Shown here piece after piece: positions 5,430 to 6,206 of a DNA stretch of 6,206 nucleotides. Every line of letters begins with the position of its first letter. Within the stretch, counting starts at the first letter, position 1. The position numbers were made by a program, and so were the translations under genes. Below the pieces are notes generated by a model. It saw only the letters and a program-made list of their open reading frames with translations, was not told the DNA's origin and did not search any database. This DNA is from Phycisphaerales bacterium (lineage in GTDB: Bacteria; Planctomycetota; Phycisphaerae; Phycisphaerales; SM1A02), in NCBI GenBank assembly GCA_022447165.1, contig JAKVBR010000104.1:1-6206 (forward strand). Direction: 5' to 3'.

Positions 5430-6206
5430 AGCGGTTTCAATTTGCTTTCAAGGTGCCGCATCAGCGGGTCGGCTGATAAAGGAGCGCCCGTCACATGTTC
5501 ACACAATTCCGCAGCACGGTAGGTCTTTCCAAGTGCGTGGATGTTTGTGTTGAGCCATGTTTTCAGCGTTCCAAATTCACCCTGTGCAAATTCTTCATAG
5601 AGCGATGGATGGTCTGCAAGTGCTTTTTCAAAGAATTGAGCACAGTACAAGTTACCAAGCGTGTATGTTGGGAAGTACCCAAGCGATGCCATTGACCAAT
5701 GGATGTCTTGCAAACAGCCCTTCGTGTCACTTGGAACTTCGATGCCAAGATAATCTTTGTATCGTTGGTTCCACGCATCTGGCAAATCAGCCACAGCGAG
5801 ATCACCATTCATAAGCAATCGTTCAAGTTCGAAGCGAATCATGATGTGCATGTTGTACGTCGCTTCATCGGCTTCAACGCGAATGAAATCTGGCTTCACG
5901 ATGTTAGCCCCACCATAGACATCTTCAAATGAAAGTGACGCCGTTGCGCTTCCAAAGAATTGCTCCATTTGTGGATAACACCACCGCCAGAATGCTTCAC
6001 TTCGACCGACTTGGTTTTCCCACATTCGGCTTTGCGATTCGTGTATACCGAGCGATACTGAAGTGCCCATCGGTGTGCCGACATGATCAAACAAGAGCCC
6101 CTGTTCGTAGATACCATGACCTGCTTCGTGCATCGTTGAGCCGATTGCGTCGTTGACGTAGTCTTCTTGGAAGCGAGTTGTTAACCGAACGTCATTACAG
6201 TGCGTC
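5414..6206 (-). CDS. Carboxypeptidase M32 (Taq-type metallocarboxypeptidase), C-terminal half
   Basis: This is a cytosolic zinc carboxypeptidase that removes C-terminal residues from peptides. The frame is open to the right edge, giving 263 residues out of the usual roughly 500, so the start lies outside the window. Numbering from the first full codon: NDVRLTTRF (4-12); zinc motif HEAGH (26-30) within MHEAGHGIYEQG; HESQSRMWEN (55-64) with the third zinc ligand Glu56; EADEATYNMHI (111-121) followed by RFELE; LPDAWNQRYKDYLG; LQDIHWSMASLGYFPTYTLGN (to 185). All are M32 hallmarks and the catalytic set is intact. An internal ATG at 6133 is not the start, because conserved family sequence continues upstream of it. 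It converges on anmK, and the two 3' ends overlap by 16 bp, so neither gene has space for its own intergenic terminator. Confidence 0.95.
   Translation of the reverse strand, partial: THCNDVRLTTRFQEDYVNDAIGSTMHEAGHGIYEQGLLFDHVGTPMGTSVSLGIHESQSRMWENQVGRSEAFWRWCYPQMEQFFGSATASLSFEDVYGGANIVKPDFIRVEADEATYNMHIMIRFELERLLMNGDLAVADLPDAWNQRYKDYLGIEVPSDTKGCLQDIHWSMASLGYFPTYTLGNLYCAQFFEKALADHPSLYEEFAQGEFGTLKTWLNTNIHALGKTYRAAELCEHVTGAPLSADPLMRHLESKLKPLYGLS

Noticed and set aside
5430..5490. GC-rich short inverted repeats after the anmK stop as a terminator
   Set aside because: The arms are only about 4 bp, no T-run follows, and the region is coding for M32.
6131..6133. ATG 6133 as the M32 carboxypeptidase start
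   Set aside because: The frame continues to the window edge with family-typical sequence (NDVRLTTRF), and starting here would remove most of the protein.
1..6206. tRNA, rRNA, riboswitch, CRISPR array, insertion sequence or phage attachment site
   Set aside because: I saw no regularly spaced repeats, transposase-like frames, cloverleaf-like segments or terminal inverted repeats. The gaps are too short to hide them.

Overview
The window looks like ordinary bacterial chromosome: six densely packed protein-coding genes, no RNA gene, no mobile element and no CRISPR array. Base composition is close to half GC by eye and looks even across the window. The lineage cannot be fixed from sequence alone. 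My best guess is a free-living, possibly marine member of Planctomycetota or a neighbouring phylum, based on the divergent AnmK variant, a RecA with a long basic N-terminal extension, and the scarcity of Shine-Dalgarno (SD) sites. That guess is inference, not a match I could run.

Layout from left to right: (1) the N-terminal half of a NifS/IscS-type cysteine desulfurase, minus strand, cut by the left edge; (2) a 12-helix MFS transporter of the LplT/Aas-like type, minus strand; (3) recA, minus strand, with a strong intrinsic terminator after it and a promoter region of about 160 bp before it; (4) a UDP-glucuronate decarboxylase-like extended SDR, minus strand; (5) anmK (anhydro-N-acetylmuramate kinase), plus strand, diverging from gene 4 across only about 31 bp; (6) the C-terminal half of an M32 carboxypeptidase, minus strand, cut by the right edge and overlapping the 3' end of anmK by 16 bp.

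The genes do not form one pathway. They cover Fe-S/sulfur supply, lipid-related transport, recombination and SOS, nucleotide-sugar synthesis, peptidoglycan recycling and peptide degradation. No stretch longer than about 165 bp lacks a gene.

I found no convincing new multi-gene system. The most interesting signal is regulatory. The four non-recA genes whose starts are in view (MFS, desulfurase, SDR, anmK) lack a recognisable SD, and each can be given a start with a TANNNT -10-like hexamer 6-8 nt upstream. That is the geometry expected for leaderless transcripts. recA is the exception, with a good AAGGAG and a normal leader. Also worth a look are a perfect dyad centred on the recA -35 element, the lysine-rich RecA extension, and the CCCN replacement in the AnmK active-site loop.
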